Assembly (NCBI GenBank): GCA_026413225.1 | Contig: CM048553.1 | Location: 139,570,690 to 139,634,689 of the forward strand | DNA length: 64,000 bases | Origin: Otis tarda | Lineage: Eukaryota > Chordata > Aves > Otidiformes > Otididae | Reading direction: 5' to 3' | Shown: positions 11,466 through 24,181 of the stretch, in pieces | Layout: each line of letters opens with the position of its first letter | Numbering within the stretch: position 1 is the first letter of the stretch | The notes under the pieces: generated by a model | What the model saw: the letters and a program-made list of their open reading frames with translations, nothing else | Told to the model about the DNA's origin: nothing | The model's database searches: none | Position numbers and translations under genes: made by a program

Positions 11466-13344
11466 CCTGAACAGCACATGACCTAGGCATTCAAATTCAG
11501 AGCATTTGGAATCAAAGCGCTCATGCCGGGGGTTGAGTTGGATGAGGATTTACATTTATCAACAGTTCTTGACTACTCCTTTGCCACGGGAATGAGAGCA
11601 GTATTTGGCTAGAGTGACTAGGGTTAACTAAGCTGACAGCTCCTCAGAGAAAATCTCAAGCCAAAGAAAGTCAAAAGGCAGTGGAGGGATGGAGGGAAAG
11701 ATATATGAGTGATTAAAGTATCTAAAAGGAAATCAGTAATTTTGAAACACCAGAGCTGGAAGCAATTAGTGGCTGGCTGGCAACTCACAAGAATCAATAA
11801 AAGAAGGATGCGATTTCTAATAACTCAAAAATAAAATCTGCTGATAAGTTAAGAAGGAGCTATAGGGGAAAAAAGAGGTGAATAGGAAACTAAATCTGTT
11901 AACAATTATTGTCAGTGCCAACACTGCCTTGAAAGAGTCACGTTTGTTCTACCACCTCCACCCGGCCAATTATAACAATATGTATTCGCCAGGCTCTCAT
12001 GACAGGAGCACCCACCAATCCCACTAGCACTAAGGAGCTGCTGGCATTTGTTTTTATTTTAATTTATCACTCAGCTGTTTCGAATCACATAAAGCTAAAA
12101 CTTGGCTTACAAGTTGTCAGTTCCAATGCTAATCTTTTTTGCTTACTGCATATGTGTGTGTGTGATATGTATATTTTCTGAATTGTAAAACTGCCATGGA
12201 AATTCCCCAGTCTGGGTATGAAATCTCCTCTCCGGCCCTTTACTGCAAAGATTAGTCATGTTAAAGCTATTGACATATGTTTACTCCCCAAACAGGAGCC
12301 TACCAGATGACTCAAACTGGCTGGATTTAGTTCACCAACCCTTTACACAAGTTTAACAAGTTAACCCAGAGTGGTAGATCAGACTGTATGTGCGTAGGGT
12401 CATCCTATGCAAAGTGATGATATCCATGTGATCGCCTTAATTTCTCTAACCAGGTGATAAACAGCACAGGCATGTGATAAATTGCATTTATTTTTCCCCT
12501 TTTGACCTCCTCACTTGTTCTCTGCCCACTAATCCATTTCTCCTGGGATTGCTTCTGGCATTACAAACTTCTGAGCGGTGCTCAAACAACCAATGCTCAA
12601 AAAAACCCTGTCACAGATGGTTTCCTTCTGTCCTTTGTAAACACAGAGTTTCCCTTTTTATCCTCCTCCCCCAAATTACGCTAGTCCAGAACAGAGGCCA
12701 GTGACAGGTATAGGATGTTGTAGCTGAGGGTCTGGCTTGTCAGCCAGAGCTGGACGTGCCCATTTGAGGTCCTAGTTTGGATTTACAGTTATTCTGATTG
12801 CAGTTATGCTAAAACAACAGATATGAAGCTTGCTCTAGCAAGTTCCTAGCAAGCAAGAAACTCAGGCTAGCATCAGAAAGTTGTTTTAGGACAGTTGGAA
12901 AAACTCTTTTGTAATTTCAAGGCAAGTGTATCATTCATAAAGGCTTCTGGACTTCCCAGACATACGTAGTATCAATAAAAATGTATAAATGGTGAATATC
13001 TTGTGAAGTGCTTTCTCCAGAACATGGCAGAAACAAGATATATGGTGGCTCACTCTGGTATAAATATTATGTTACAGAAATCACTCATGTCTTCAGTACT
13101 TCGGAAGAGTTTTGCTGGTTTTGGCCTAAATCCTGTAACATACTCAGTATGGGCAAGAAGCCTTTCCTCATGGACTAACTGAAAGATTGAAGCTGTATTT
13201 GGACCGTACAGTTGAGAACATTCAGCTGCTTCTCAGCACTGATGAGTTGCTTTTCATTTACATCTAACTTAACGGAGCAAGTTCCATTGTAACTAACATA
13301 CTGGGAATTTGCATCCCGTTTGGTCTAAGACATAAATGTGCCTC

Positions 13345-13420
13345 ACTGGGGTCCCACAGCTCATGGCAGAGCTAGGGATGAGCTGTGAGCCCCTGGTTTC
13401 CTTCTTTCAGTGTCGTACCC
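13345..13420 (-). mobile_element. MIR-like (CORE-SINE) relic, uncertain
   Basis: GTCCCACAGCT...TGGCAGAGCTAGGGAT...GAGCCC resembles the reverse complement of a MIR/CORE-SINE internal part, where the typical order is TCACACAGCT, then TGGCAGAGC, then a GGGATT-like block, then ACCC. Only about 75 nt align by eye and with gaps. CORE-SINE relics are known at low density in birds. A chance match is possible. Confidence 0.35.
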
Positions 13421-15146
13421 TGAATTATTTGCATCCTGCCCGGCTTAAGGCTGTTTATCTCTTGATCCTGATAGGACAGGGGAATCACTGCAGTAATATG
13501 AACTTGCAACAGATCATTACGTGCTCTGCTAGGAAGACAAGGAGTAATAACAGCACTCTGGGTGCCAGAAGCACTGGAAGTGATGGGTATAGATTAGGTC
13601 CTGACCCCAGCTGCAGAGGTTTCTGAGAGAAGGCAATTTGTGCACAGTTCATATGCTGGCGAAGCAACTGCATGTATGTCACTGGTGTGCAAGTGCTCAG
13701 AAGACTTTCCACGATCTGTACCTATGCTACACTACTCTCTTTCACATCCTCAGAGAACCCAGATGCTGTATGACACCTGTTGTGAGACAGGACTTTGGAC
13801 TTCATGTACACTGAGATCGACTTCACATCACACATGGTGAGCCTACATGCATTGTGGCCAAGACGTACAGGCACTGCACATCTTGTGCCCAGCTGAACGC
13901 AATTTCTTAAACAAGCTGATAAAACCAAGGAGTTTATTCTGATACAATCAAATTTTTTCTTTTGGGGAATCAATCTATGCTGGTCTGCACAGCAAACACA
14001 TGCACAGGCTTTGGAAGGGATTTTTTAAAGAATCACAGACCAATCACTCCTTCAGTAGCCCAACAAACAAACAAAAAAACCCCTAAACTAAATCACACCA
14101 ACCATTTCCCTGTCTCATTTTCCTCCACACTCCTAAGCAGTCTAGAGAATTAGATTCAAGATTTCATTCTGGCACATGGCATCGCCTTTGAACTATGCGC
14201 TGCAATTTTCTTCTTCCCTCAGCTGTTTCCATAGTTAAACCAGAGCTTTGACCATGAACAGCTTCAGCCTCATCAGTCATTGTCACACACTGACTTCCTT
14301 TTCTTCTGTCCTGTTCTCTGCTCTCAAGCCATTTTCCTTACAGATATCCTGGAGAATGGTGGTCGCACCTTGCATACCTCCAGTTCATTTTCCCATGTTG
14401 CCTCTCTCTGAATGGTGACATCTTATTCCCACAGTTTCTGGGCTGGGGGAGGTATGCTACAGGCAGTCCTAGCGGGGTAAGGCTGCTTCTACCTAACCCT
14501 TATCATACAAGAGAGAAACATTTTTGTAAGATGACCTCTTACTCGTAAGAGTTTATTCATGCAGGCTCCCAGCCAGAACAGCATCAATTCTCATTGCACT
14601 TTTGGGAAATTTGCATGAGGCTGCAAAGTTACAGCATTTTCCTGCCTACCTATAGGCTGGAGCACATTAAGGGGAGGAAATATATGCATTGACCTATAAG
14701 GGCTTTGTTTAGTTCTGATTTATTAAAGGTCACTCAGCATGAAACGATTTAAAAAATAGCTTATGTCTGATACATGTATTTGGATTCTTGGAGGTACATT
14801 AACCTAGCTGGATGGACGTAATTTCTTTGGATTTCAGGAATGCATTTAGTGCTGCAATCTTACTAAGCCAGAAAGCATTTAGAAGGATGACAAGGCAGGA
14901 GCTGTCAAAGGGAACAGTTCAGCATGGGTCGGGGCACTAAGAACGTGCAGAATACAGGCAAAAGTGTGAGATACTCACAGGTTTCATTTCTTTAAACTAT
15001 GCAACTGTTCAAAACCCACCTATTGCTGAAGATTTGGAATTTTTGCAAATTTGGACCAAGTAGATATTTCTTGCGTATTTGCATTGGGCAGCATAGAGGT
15101 GTGGGGTGCTGCCTGCTCCCCAGGCAGAGACTTGTGTTGCTGGAGA

Positions 15147-15215
15147 TTGTCAGGGCGCCGGGGGGGGACTGCAGAGCCTCCTGGCTTGCCCCTGCGCTCC
15201 TCCGGCCAGCGCTGG
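15147..15215. other. Local GC-rich patch with G8 run
   Basis: A short island of GC-rich DNA contains GGGCGCC followed by eight G, then CTCCTCCGGCCAGCGCTGGG. It is far richer in CpG than the AT-rich DNA around it. It is too short for a classical CpG island. Overlapping open frames on both strands here (up to 139 codons) reflect the lack of AT-rich stop codons. Confidence 0.55.
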
Positions 15216-16253
15216 GGCAGGCAGGGAGCTGCCATACACCAGCCGAGTGGTTTCTCTCTCCCACGCTTCAGAGGGGAAGTATCAGATTGTCAGGCGCAGT
15301 CTGGTCAGCTCTCCACTCCTGGGATAGTGCAACCACATACTGTCCTTATTTGGGCTGGATTGCAGGGTTACGAGCCAGTCCTTGGACTTTTTTTTGCCTT
15401 TTAACAAGTTCATTTTGATGAGACATTTTTTTCACCCCTGTAAGGAAAAACCCCACAAATATTTTTAGAGCTAGTTAAAATATTTGTTATGAACTGATTG
15501 TCCAATGAATTTTGTCCTTTTTCTGAATATGAGTCGTTCACAACCTTATTTCAGTGGATGCATTTGTGATTCATAAATACTAAAGGAATAGTTTATGCAA
15601 AGGAACTTCAGTCTCTGGATTGTTCCAGAACTGCTTTGTTTTTATTAGTGTACGTTTTTCCTGGTCCAAGATTGTTTACCTAGGCTATGAACCACCGTAT
15701 CTTCACTGTAAATAGTAATAAAGGCCGTTAAACAGGTGAATAGCAGCTAGAATAATTTGAAGGAATAGAAAATCACAATGAACTACTACTTGTGGTAAAA
15801 GCATGCTAATATTTGGCTTCAGATGTTTTTGCAAATATGGTTGTGGTCATTGAAACCATTGCAAACATGGAACAGTATCATTCAAGAAATCACATCGGAA
15901 AAAAAAAAAAAAGATCGATATAGCTAGGCACAAAAACATTGGATTGTACACCCAGCAAAGGACCTGGACACTCAAAGTTTCCTCAGGACAAGGGAGCTGA
16001 ACTCCTGCATAATACATGAACTTACTCTAAGTAAGCCTTTTTCGGGCTAAAGTTTTCTAGATTAGTAGAGTTTTCTTCTTCCTTCCACCTAGATGGCTTA
16101 GTCCAAGCAGTTTGATGCTTGCTTCTGGCATAGGTTAACAATTGGATCAGCAGTTGGGGTTAGGATATGATTTAGATTCTAAATATCTGGGTCTGGTAGA
16201 CCAAATTAACTGCCGGACGGTGACAAGTCCTCAAGTTTAGAATTAAGACAGGT

Positions 16254-17026
16254 AACTCCCAGTATCAATACAGGCTGGGGGATGAAGGGATTGAGAGTAA
16301 CCCTACTGAGAAGAACTTGGGGGTATTGGTAGTTGAAAAGTTGGACTTGAGCCAACAATGTGCACTCTCAGCCCAGAAAGCCAACCGCATCCTGGGCTGC
16401 ATCAAAAGAAGCGTGGCCAGCAGGTCGAGGGAGGTGATTCTGCCCCTCTGCTCTGCTCTTGTGAGACCCCACCTGCAGTACTGCATCCAGCTCTGGAGCC
16501 CCCAACATAACAAGGACATGGACCTGTTAGAGAGGGTCCAGAGGAGGGCCACAAAGATGATCAGAGGGCTGGAGCACCTCTCCTATGAGGACAGGCTGAG
16601 GGAGTTGGGGCTGTTCATCCTGAAGAAGAGGAGGCTCCAGGGAGACCTCAGAGCAGTCTTCCAGTACTTAAAGGGGGCTTATATGAAAGATAGGCAGAAA
16701 CTGTTTTAGCAGGGCCTGTTGTGATAGGACAAGGGGCAATGGTTTAAAATAGAAGGAGGTAGCTTCATACTAGATATAAGGAAGAATTTTTTTACACTGA
16801 GGGTGGCAGAAAACTGGCACAGGTTCCCCAGAGAGGTGGTGGATGGCCCATCTCTGGAAACATTCAAGGCCAGGTTGGACGGGGCTCTGGGCAACCTGAT
16901 CAAGTTGCAGATGTCCCTGCTCCTTGCAGGCGGGGATTGGACTAGATGGCCTTTTATTTTGTGTTTGGGTAGCGGGGTGGGCTACAGTGGGATGCCTTCC
17001 AACTATTCTATGATTCTATGATTCTA
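16254..17026 (+). mobile_element. CR1 LINE copy C, older, 5'-truncated
   Basis: This plus-strand CR1 begins inside the C-terminal part of ORF2 at a block matching the NPRHKYRLG region of copy A. It ends with TTCTATGATTCTATGATTCT at about 17.0 kb, so the 3' terminus is intact. The recognisable protein runs ...[47 protein letters not shown]... and then [23 protein letters not shown]. The 3' UTR near the end has a non-matching stretch (about 16.95-16.98 kb) relative to copies A and B, so it belongs to a different or older subfamily. Confidence 0.95.
16255..16930 (+). pseudogene. CR1 ORF2 C-terminal fragment, broken
   Basis: The C-terminal region of the CR1 ORF2 polyprotein without any reverse transcriptase catalytic core. 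One frame is open from 16255 to a TAG at 16707-16709, where copies A and B read [10 protein letters not shown]. Homology then continues in another frame (RVAENWHRFPREVVDGPSLETFKARLDGALGNLI, about 16.8-16.9 kb). The stop and frame change show it is dead. It differs from A and B at many residues (for example [18 protein letters not shown]), so it has been diverging for longer. Confidence 0.92.
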
Positions 17027-20000
17027 AGTCAGCAGGGGCAAATGCATGTATTTTTACAAAGTGGTGGTGGGTTATGATTAGAGATACTCTTTGGAAGATT
17101 GGGAGCTGCAGACCTAGTCTATGTGCCAGGCCCTACATGTAGATGTGTGAGATACAGCAGTGACCCTATCTCCATAGCCCATACTGCCAAAAATGCCTGT
17201 CCTCACCCTCAGCTAAAGCACATGCCAGTGATCCCAATTGACCTCTGTCAGCAGAGAGCTTATAAAGACTGTTAGCTTTTGCAGTAAAAATATCTCTTTG
17301 GTGCTTGGTGTCTCAAATCCTATTTTAATTCCTGACCTTAACCATCCCAGTAAGCCCTAGCAATCCAGTGACCACTTCAAACTCCAGGTCTGAAATGAAG
17401 TTTGTGAATGCCCTCCAATTAGCTTTTACTTCAGTTTTCAGATTCTGCTTTCCTAAACTCTACCCATAAAATATTGCATTGCCCACTTCAGTTAACAAAA
17501 GTCACTCACAGTACCCCCTTTTGAATCTCACTTCAGTGTAGCTCAGTGGAGCAGGTGAGATCCATTTACACACAAAGCCGTATTGCCAATATCCTCCAGC
17601 AACACTTCAGTTCAAATATTGGCAAAAGGATTTTAAGTTAATGTCCTTGAAAGCTACCTTCCAGCATGAACAAGGTGTAGCTTCTAAGTGCTAATTAAAT
17701 TGCCTCCCATTTTTACTCTTTCAAACTGTTTTTCTTTGCTTATTTTTGACCATATATTCTATAGAGTTTAAAAATCTGAAAGACAAAGAACCCCTTAAAA
17801 ATCTAAAAACTTTTTTTAAATATACTTGAAACCATATATTCTATACATTTAAAACCCTGAAAAAGGCTAGATTTATATAGATTTTTTAATCCTAAACTAT
17901 TGTATAATAATTTATGGCTTGAATATCATTGATTACACTTGACTTAATAATTTATACATGGACTGTTCTTCCTTTCCAAGGAGTTATGTGCAGAGGATTT
18001 CAGCAAGGGTGCAATTGGTGTAGGTGTTCTCATCGCCTGGTCCTGTATTCAAACAGGCCTTATATTTCCCTCTCTCATGGCTAAATATAATTTTCTTGGT
18101 AGCTTAAAGAAGGCAAACAGTAAAGAAAGGTGGAAGGAGTGTGACTTCATAATTTGGAGAGATAGCCAGGAAACTGGGTTTGATGAAGAAAAATATATGG
18201 GAAATATTGTTTTAATCTTTAGGCCACCATTAGAAACTGAAAGTATCAATCAGTGTGCACCTAATTTTTCAATTAGAGAATGACCGTATATGAATTATTA
18301 TTAAACTTTAATAGCATTATAACATTATTTATGCCCTCCTAATAGTGCCCTGAAGGCACACTGCCTTGCCCTAATCAGTGCAAGGAAACACAGTGAGAAA
18401 CTGAACTGAAAGTCTTTAGAAATATGGATGGCTAGTAAAAGAACTGACCAAAATTATTCATTGTGTCAATTCTCCTCCTATGCAGAGCCTGCCAAACCAC
18501 TTCTCTCCTTCTCTGGGACCTGGGAGTTCAGCACAGCAGTTATTGAAAAAGTAATGCAGTTTATTGTAACATTTGTGTTTACATTTCAGAAAACCTTAAA
18601 TTTCCTCATTTTGCAAGCTTTCTTGCCGTACTGCTCAGCCCAGATGAGTGATGATCTTCAATATTACTCTTAATTCCAGGTCACTCCTTGTTTTCTGTTT
18701 CCTTGTTTTCCTCCTCCGCGCTGAGGCCCACAGCCGGCTACCCGTGACGGCTCTTTGACGTGAGCTCTAGCTCGCAAACTATGGCATGTTCTGTTTCAGA
18801 TAGGTTACTCCTAACACATATTTTCTCCTGCCACTGTTAAACATCCTTCTGCTAGAAATTATGCCGTAAAGGAGACTTGTAGTGTTTTAACTTACATGTT
18901 GGCATTTAATCATGTATCAGCTACAAATGTCATGTACCACATCAATACCACATCAACTGGTGTTTCATCCTGCCAGAAATACATTGTCTGACTTCTCTAA
19001 ACCAAGCAGATGTAGATACTTAATATTTACCATTTTGTGTCTCACTTTAACAGGTACCAGTAACAGTCAGGTCTTCAGTACTCCCTTGGTGATATCGTTT
19101 GAACATATCACAAGAGGGCAGATGCCAGAACAAAGATAGGTGTACAAGTCAAATTACCTGACATACCCACAGCCTCTGACACGCTTATCTTCTGACATAT
19201 TTGCAGGTCTGAAATTCTGCTGAACCCGCTGCTACACTAAATAAATCTTCAGCGCTGCGAGCAATATCATTACTAGGGCACACAGATCTTGCTTAATCCG
19301 TCTAGAAATGCGTGTCTGACTGCCTTAAGGAAGGGTTTGGATGTTTTCCAGGTGACCTGTGTACATGCATATAAATGGATATGTCTCTTTAAAGAGTACC
19401 TTAGATCGTGAAGCTGACCAGAGAATCTGTGAAAATGTTAAATTTATTAAGAGTGGGTGACTGCTCTCTTTAGCTATGTGAAACTTTTATGGATGATCCT
19501 TCAAATCTGAATGCTGGTTGGATTCCAGGTATTGTATGTAGCTATGTATGGTTATAATAATACTGCTACAGCATTTGCTTTAGGAGATATCAGGGGGGTT
19601 GCGTATGATTGTACACGCATGTCTCAAGTCTGCAGCAGCTTCGAGGGCCACAATCAAGTCCAAATTCTGAACCAGGTCTCAACCATGTTAGCTGTAAAGC
19701 TGCATCTTCACAGATTCAAGGCAAAATGCAACAGAATGAGATGTTTTTAGGGCTTGCGTCATATGCCGTTGATGCTTTTGTCCTTTCAATGATCTTAATG
19801 TACTTTAAAGTACTGAAATGTACGAAATCTCTTCAGACTGTAGGGTTTTATGAAGTAAGCTAACATCAGGAGTCCCAGAGTATACCCCTCTGAAAGCAAT
19901 GTACGAAAGTCCTCCCGAAAATGAAACCACTGTGCAATAGTCTGGAAGGAAGCAGTGCACTAGGTTAGGTTAAGCGCTGAAGGATGTCACATACACCTGC

Positions 20001-20730
20001 CAGTTCTGGTGAGTTAAGCAGAAAGACAGTTCCAGAACCACCTCTGCCCAAGATGTTGCTGCTAATACCTGATTGCACAGACTCACATAACCACAAAGCT
20101 TAAGAAAAAAAACCCTCTAATATTTTCTAATTTCTGTTATCTATGTGAACATCTGTATGCCTGGGTATATTGTGGTAGGGCTTGCATCAGAATTGTATAT
20201 TTATAATATTTATTTATTAATGCAAACTAAGATGCTATACTAAAAATACATCTCTTGGTCATGAATTACTTTATTTTATTTAGGGATTAAAAGGATCCTT
20301 TTAGTCTATATTCTAACTAACTGTAGTGTTCAGGCATTTCTCATTTCTCTCTATCTCTTTGTCTCAATAAAATGGGCAAATAATTTCAGTAATTTCTTGA
20401 AGAAGCACTTGAAAATCATTATGTCACAAAGCAGGAGTTAAACATGCTTTTGTATCACAAGGAACAGAAATGATGTAGTGAAATCTTATGAAAGGTTAGT
20501 TTAAAGTTCTGAAATAAGGGACAATAATTACCTAATTAACTGGAACATAATAGAAAGAGTGGAATAATAACTTTCATTGTTGAAGTTATTGGGAAGTCAA
20601 AATGTAAAAGTAAATAAATAAAAATTTGAATTTAGATTTTTTCTTTCACTAGGAAATTAAACAGTTTTTCTCCTTACTGTCAATAAACAGACAATCTGAG
20701 AATAATTTTACTCATAGTTACATTAGGTCA
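17027..20730. other. Gene-free AT-rich DNA
   Basis: No gene is recognised. Open frames are under 90 codons. The stretch holds an AT-rich direct repeat near 17.75-17.86 kb (listed). The 18.70-18.78 kb part is slightly GC-richer and includes TTGACGTGAG. I see nothing else of note. Confidence 0.65.
17749..17861. repeat. Direct repeat of about 32 nt, 82 nt apart
   Basis: ACCATATATTCTATA followed by a TTTAAAA...CTGAA block occurs at 17749-17780 and again, with a few changes, at 17831-17861. The sequence between does not continue the repeat. It looks like an old local duplication in AT-rich DNA. Confidence 0.75.
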
Positions 20731-20785
20731 CAGAATCATAGAATCATAGAATCTTTAAGGTTGGAAAAGACCTCCAAGATCATCA
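20731..20785 (-). mobile_element. CR1 3'-tail fragment
   Basis: On the plus strand this reads AGAATCATAGAATCATAGAA, then TTTAAGGTTGGAAAAGACC and CCAAGATCATC. That is the reverse complement of a CR1 3' UTR plus its terminal repeat. Only about 55 nt remain, an extreme 5' truncation. The TTTAAGGTTGGAAAAGACC variant differs from the AGAGTTGGAAGGGACC form of copies A and B, so it comes from another CR1 subfamily. Confidence 0.92.
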
Positions 20786-21937
20786 CTTGTGTTAGATCTG
20801 ATCTTCAAAATAGTAATGACAAGAGGCGAAATACTGCTTCTGTTCTGTGTTATTGGAAAAATTCCAAATTTGAGATTCAGAAGATTTTTTGTTTAACAGC
20901 ATAATTCATACAATAGAAAATCTCCGCTGGGTACTCCTGGTGAGCCTTCAGCAATTCCTCCTAGTCCTGATTTGAAGTATGCCTAGCTTGCAAGCTTTGA
21001 GTGCTGGACACACACAAAGTTACTAAATACCTGTTATGTTACTGCATAGTCTGGACCTGGTGGAGAGCCTCCATCTCTTGGACCCAAGTGAGCACATCAG
21101 AACAACTGCAGTGTGTGGCCTGTGGTCTGTGGTCTCCTCCCTACTGGCATGCACTAGTAAGACTAAACTGCACTGAAATGATTTTTAAATAAGCTGTTGC
21201 ATAACTTGGTGGGACTTCACGTACACTGGAGGACAAGACTGGCATCCCAGAAGGACTGGAGATGGAGTCTGAAAAAAGTAGGATGCTATCAAACATGTAG
21301 TATTTTAAGATGCCGTAAACAGGTAGCATTACAAGATGCTTTCCTGAGATAAGACCAACTGCTGAAATACCTCTGAAGAGCAACTGGCTTAACAGCTCTT
21401 CTGCAGGAAAGGACCTTTGGCTGTGGTGGATCGTAGGCTTCTTGCTACTGGATCACACACAGAGTGTGTGCACCGAGTTGTTCTGATGATCCAGTGCTGC
21501 ACCAAGATGTATGAATGGTGACCACAATTACCAGACTGCCTTTACCAGACTTACTACCAGACTAAGTCCTCTTTCTGCTCCTCTCAGCTTCAGCAAAGCC
21601 TCTGCTGGATGACTGCCTCCTGTTAATGTGCCATACCTCGAGGCAGATGTCAATCAACCAGAAACTCTTCATGACAAAGTCTGTCAAACAGGACAGGGAA
21701 GGAAGACTCAATAAGTTGGAGTTACTTACTCTGAAGGAGGAAAACTTGAGACTAAAATATGACAGCAAATATCAAAGATAAAAAAGACTTCTGTTGACCA
21801 CAAGGAAATAATTTCTTCTTTCTGTCTGTTGTGGCTGGGACAAGAAGCAATGGACTTAAATTGCAGGAGGAAAGGTTTTGGTTATAGAGAACAAAATGTT
21901 TCTGTCAGCAAGGCTGTGAAGCCCTGTAACAGATTAC

Positions 21938-21972
21938 TTGGGACATCTGTCCCAAGGGACAGAATGTCCCTT
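21938..21972. promoter_or_regulatory. Nested inverted repeats with a perfect GGGACAnnnTGTCCC palindrome
   Basis: The order is GGGACA-TC-TGTCCC-AA-GGGACA-GAA-TGTCCC, four alternating copies of one hexamer. The last pair (21956-21970) has exactly the 3-bp spacer of class I steroid receptor elements (glucocorticoid, androgen, progesterone), whose consensus RGnACAnnnTGTnCY it fits as a perfect palindrome. The first pair has a 2-bp spacer and longer arms (TTGGGACA/TGTCCCAA). The structure is visible in the sequence; receptor binding is inference. Confidence 0.5.
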
Positions 21973-24161
21973 GCTGGGGGAGATTCAAGGATATGCCAAA
22001 CCCACATCCATCAGGATGACAAAGGTATGTATTTCTTCCTGTGTTGGAGCTTTGGACTGAAGCACATCCCCTCTGGAAGACATTTCCAGGCTTCCGAGTC
22101 TACCCAGGAGGGCAGAGACCTCTGTGTCCACATATGTTTTTGTAGACTTTCCAACTGTCTCCTGTGGGAGCTGTGACACTGGGCAGAGAGCACTTCACTG
22201 TGCGTTGCACAGGGCACTCATGCTGATCAGACTAGCCTTGGCCCCTCGAGCCCTTCTCCCAGACCTGATTCTCAGTATTTCTCTGCACAAACACCTCAAG
22301 CATGGCATTTCCACTGGAAGCAGAGAGCCCTAGGGCTGAACGCTCAGCATATGAGGCCAAGGAGTTGCTCTCTTGCTCCCGCTCTGCAGCAGAAGGACAA
22401 GGCCTCTCCTGACCAGCAGCATGACCCTGGTGTGGGAGATGGTGCACACTTGCTATCCCATGTCCCAGACTCTCCTGCAAGAAGGGTGAGGTATGAACCT
22501 TGGCCTCCTCCAGCTGCAGAGAAAATTAAACCTTTGTCTTGCACTCGTTGGATGAACTCTCTAAATGCTGTCCTAGATCACCATGTTTTTATCCTCAGTG
22601 ACTTTGATGGATTCAGATATGGACTATGACAATGGTTATTAAACATATAGCACCATATGCGATTTCTGAAAGTGCCTTTCCTTCTTAGAATACTCTTCTA
22701 TTAAGTAAATTTGTAAATCATTTCCCATCTATATGAAAATAAGCCTTCAAAAGATTTCTGAAGTTCCCTTTCTGTCTGTAAACTGAGCATACTGTGGCAA
22801 GGGTGAGAGGTCTGGCTTTGGTGCCTGCGGTTTCTCTTCTCCCCAGGCAGCCTGGGTTCTGCACCACCTAGCCTTGAAGATTTGTGGGTAAGCAGCTTAG
22901 ATGTCTAAGTAATGTATGGATCAGGGGACGAATCCTTTCATGTAGAGTCTGTGTTGCAGGCAACAGTAGCAGTGTAACGCAGGCGTTCAGGAATTTTGCG
23001 TTTGCTCATGTCTGCTGCTTTGCTTGTTGCCTTTATGTGATTGTGTGGGATTTTCCTTGGCAGAGAGCACTGTGTTAGAGATGATGTATTAGCGATGATG
23101 TAACTTCTTCAATCATTTCTAAAATATCCCTGAAATTCTTGTCCTTATCTAGTATAGCACAGGGTACGTTTTGGTGAGGAGCTCCTGGAAGAGGAGCTGG
23201 GAGTGTTGTAGCCGGGTGATGGCGTGTTTCTGAGGGCGAGCATCTGAGGCAAGGCATTCTTCCTCCCCTTGGCTGCACAGAGCAGTGCCAAAGGAACCCC
23301 TTAAGTCTGGCCTCAGGTCAAGATGCCCCTTAAATACATACCTCAGTATTACAAAATTCTTGGATTTTGTCCCAAATTGGGATGGAATAGTCACTTAATG
23401 CTGAAATTGTGGTCATTATTATCAAGAAGGTTTATTTGGGAAGAAAGTTTATCTGGAATGAATGTCCAGTCCTTCCATATATCCACACATTTCACTGTGG
23501 ACATACTCCCTGGACTCAACATTTTCCTCAGTCAAGCTCCACTTCACTTCAGAAGTTAGTCACTATTAAAACCGTTTACCTTTCCCCCAGCCTTTTTCAC
23601 AAGGCAGTGAATTCCTAGGGTTTTTTTTTAACCTGCTTTCCATTCTGACAGCATGATTTATGCCAATACATTAAATAAGTCATGGGTCCAAGTCTCATCC
23701 ACTACTGCAAACATGAAGTAGTGTGAATACAAGGGGAAATTAACCAGTGAAGTGAGCAATCACACCCCAGTGGTGATGTTTATGATGATTTTGCAAAGAC
23801 GAAACATGACTCTTGAGAGGACAACTGCATATCTGAGGTTAAAGAGTGTTGATTAAAAAGACTCTTTGAGATCAGGCAATGTTTACTGCAAACATGGGAT
23901 GTAATACAATAGCAAAGGTGATACATGATCATATTTTTCTAGTCCAAGAAAAGTAGGGATGACTAAAATATGTATGTTTTAGAATAATTAATGGTCTTTA
24001 TTCTTCTCTGTAGCTATGATTATTAAAATAAATTGAGTCAATTAGAAATGCTTTATTTATATTGTTCACTGTTTAAAAGCGAGATATAGAAGAGAATGCA
24101 AGGGCAGAATAATAAAAAAAAAACCCTTTTGAAAACTAAATATGAACACATGCAAGGTTTC

Positions 24162-24181
24162 TGCTGACTTGACGTCAGCTG
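24162..24181. promoter_or_regulatory. Overlapping Maf half-site, consensus CRE and E-box
   Basis: TGCTGAC (Maf half-site), then the full palindromic CRE TGACGTCA (24170-24177) running into CAGCTG (E-box, 24176-24181). TGACGTCAGC is also the right half of a CRE-type Maf element. The full CRE is uncommon in bird single-copy DNA because it contains CpG. Whether it is used cannot be judged here. Confidence 0.4.

Larger units (their letters stand above)
7896..16253. other. Gene-free DNA with simple repeats and a SINE relic
   Basis: No gene is recognised. The longest open frame (about 177 codons, plus strand, 10.17-10.70 kb) lies in a GC-richer stretch and has no recognisable domain. Contents listed separately are a poly-T run at 8.57 kb, a TA/TG-rich microsatellite at 11.3 kb, a MIR-like relic at 13.35 kb and a GC-rich patch at 15.15 kb. 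The 11.9-12.5 kb part is AT-rich, non-repetitive DNA with the texture of conserved non-coding sequence, which cannot be shown from one genome. Confidence 0.65.

Noticed and set aside
11156-11481. 98-codon frames rich in Tyr, Val, Cys and His
   Set aside because: They read through the TA/TG microsatellite, so the protein is an artefact of the repeat.
12828-12860. Repeated CTTGCT/AGCAAG words near 12.83 kb
   Set aside because: Short imperfect inverted words without a stable long stem; not better than chance.
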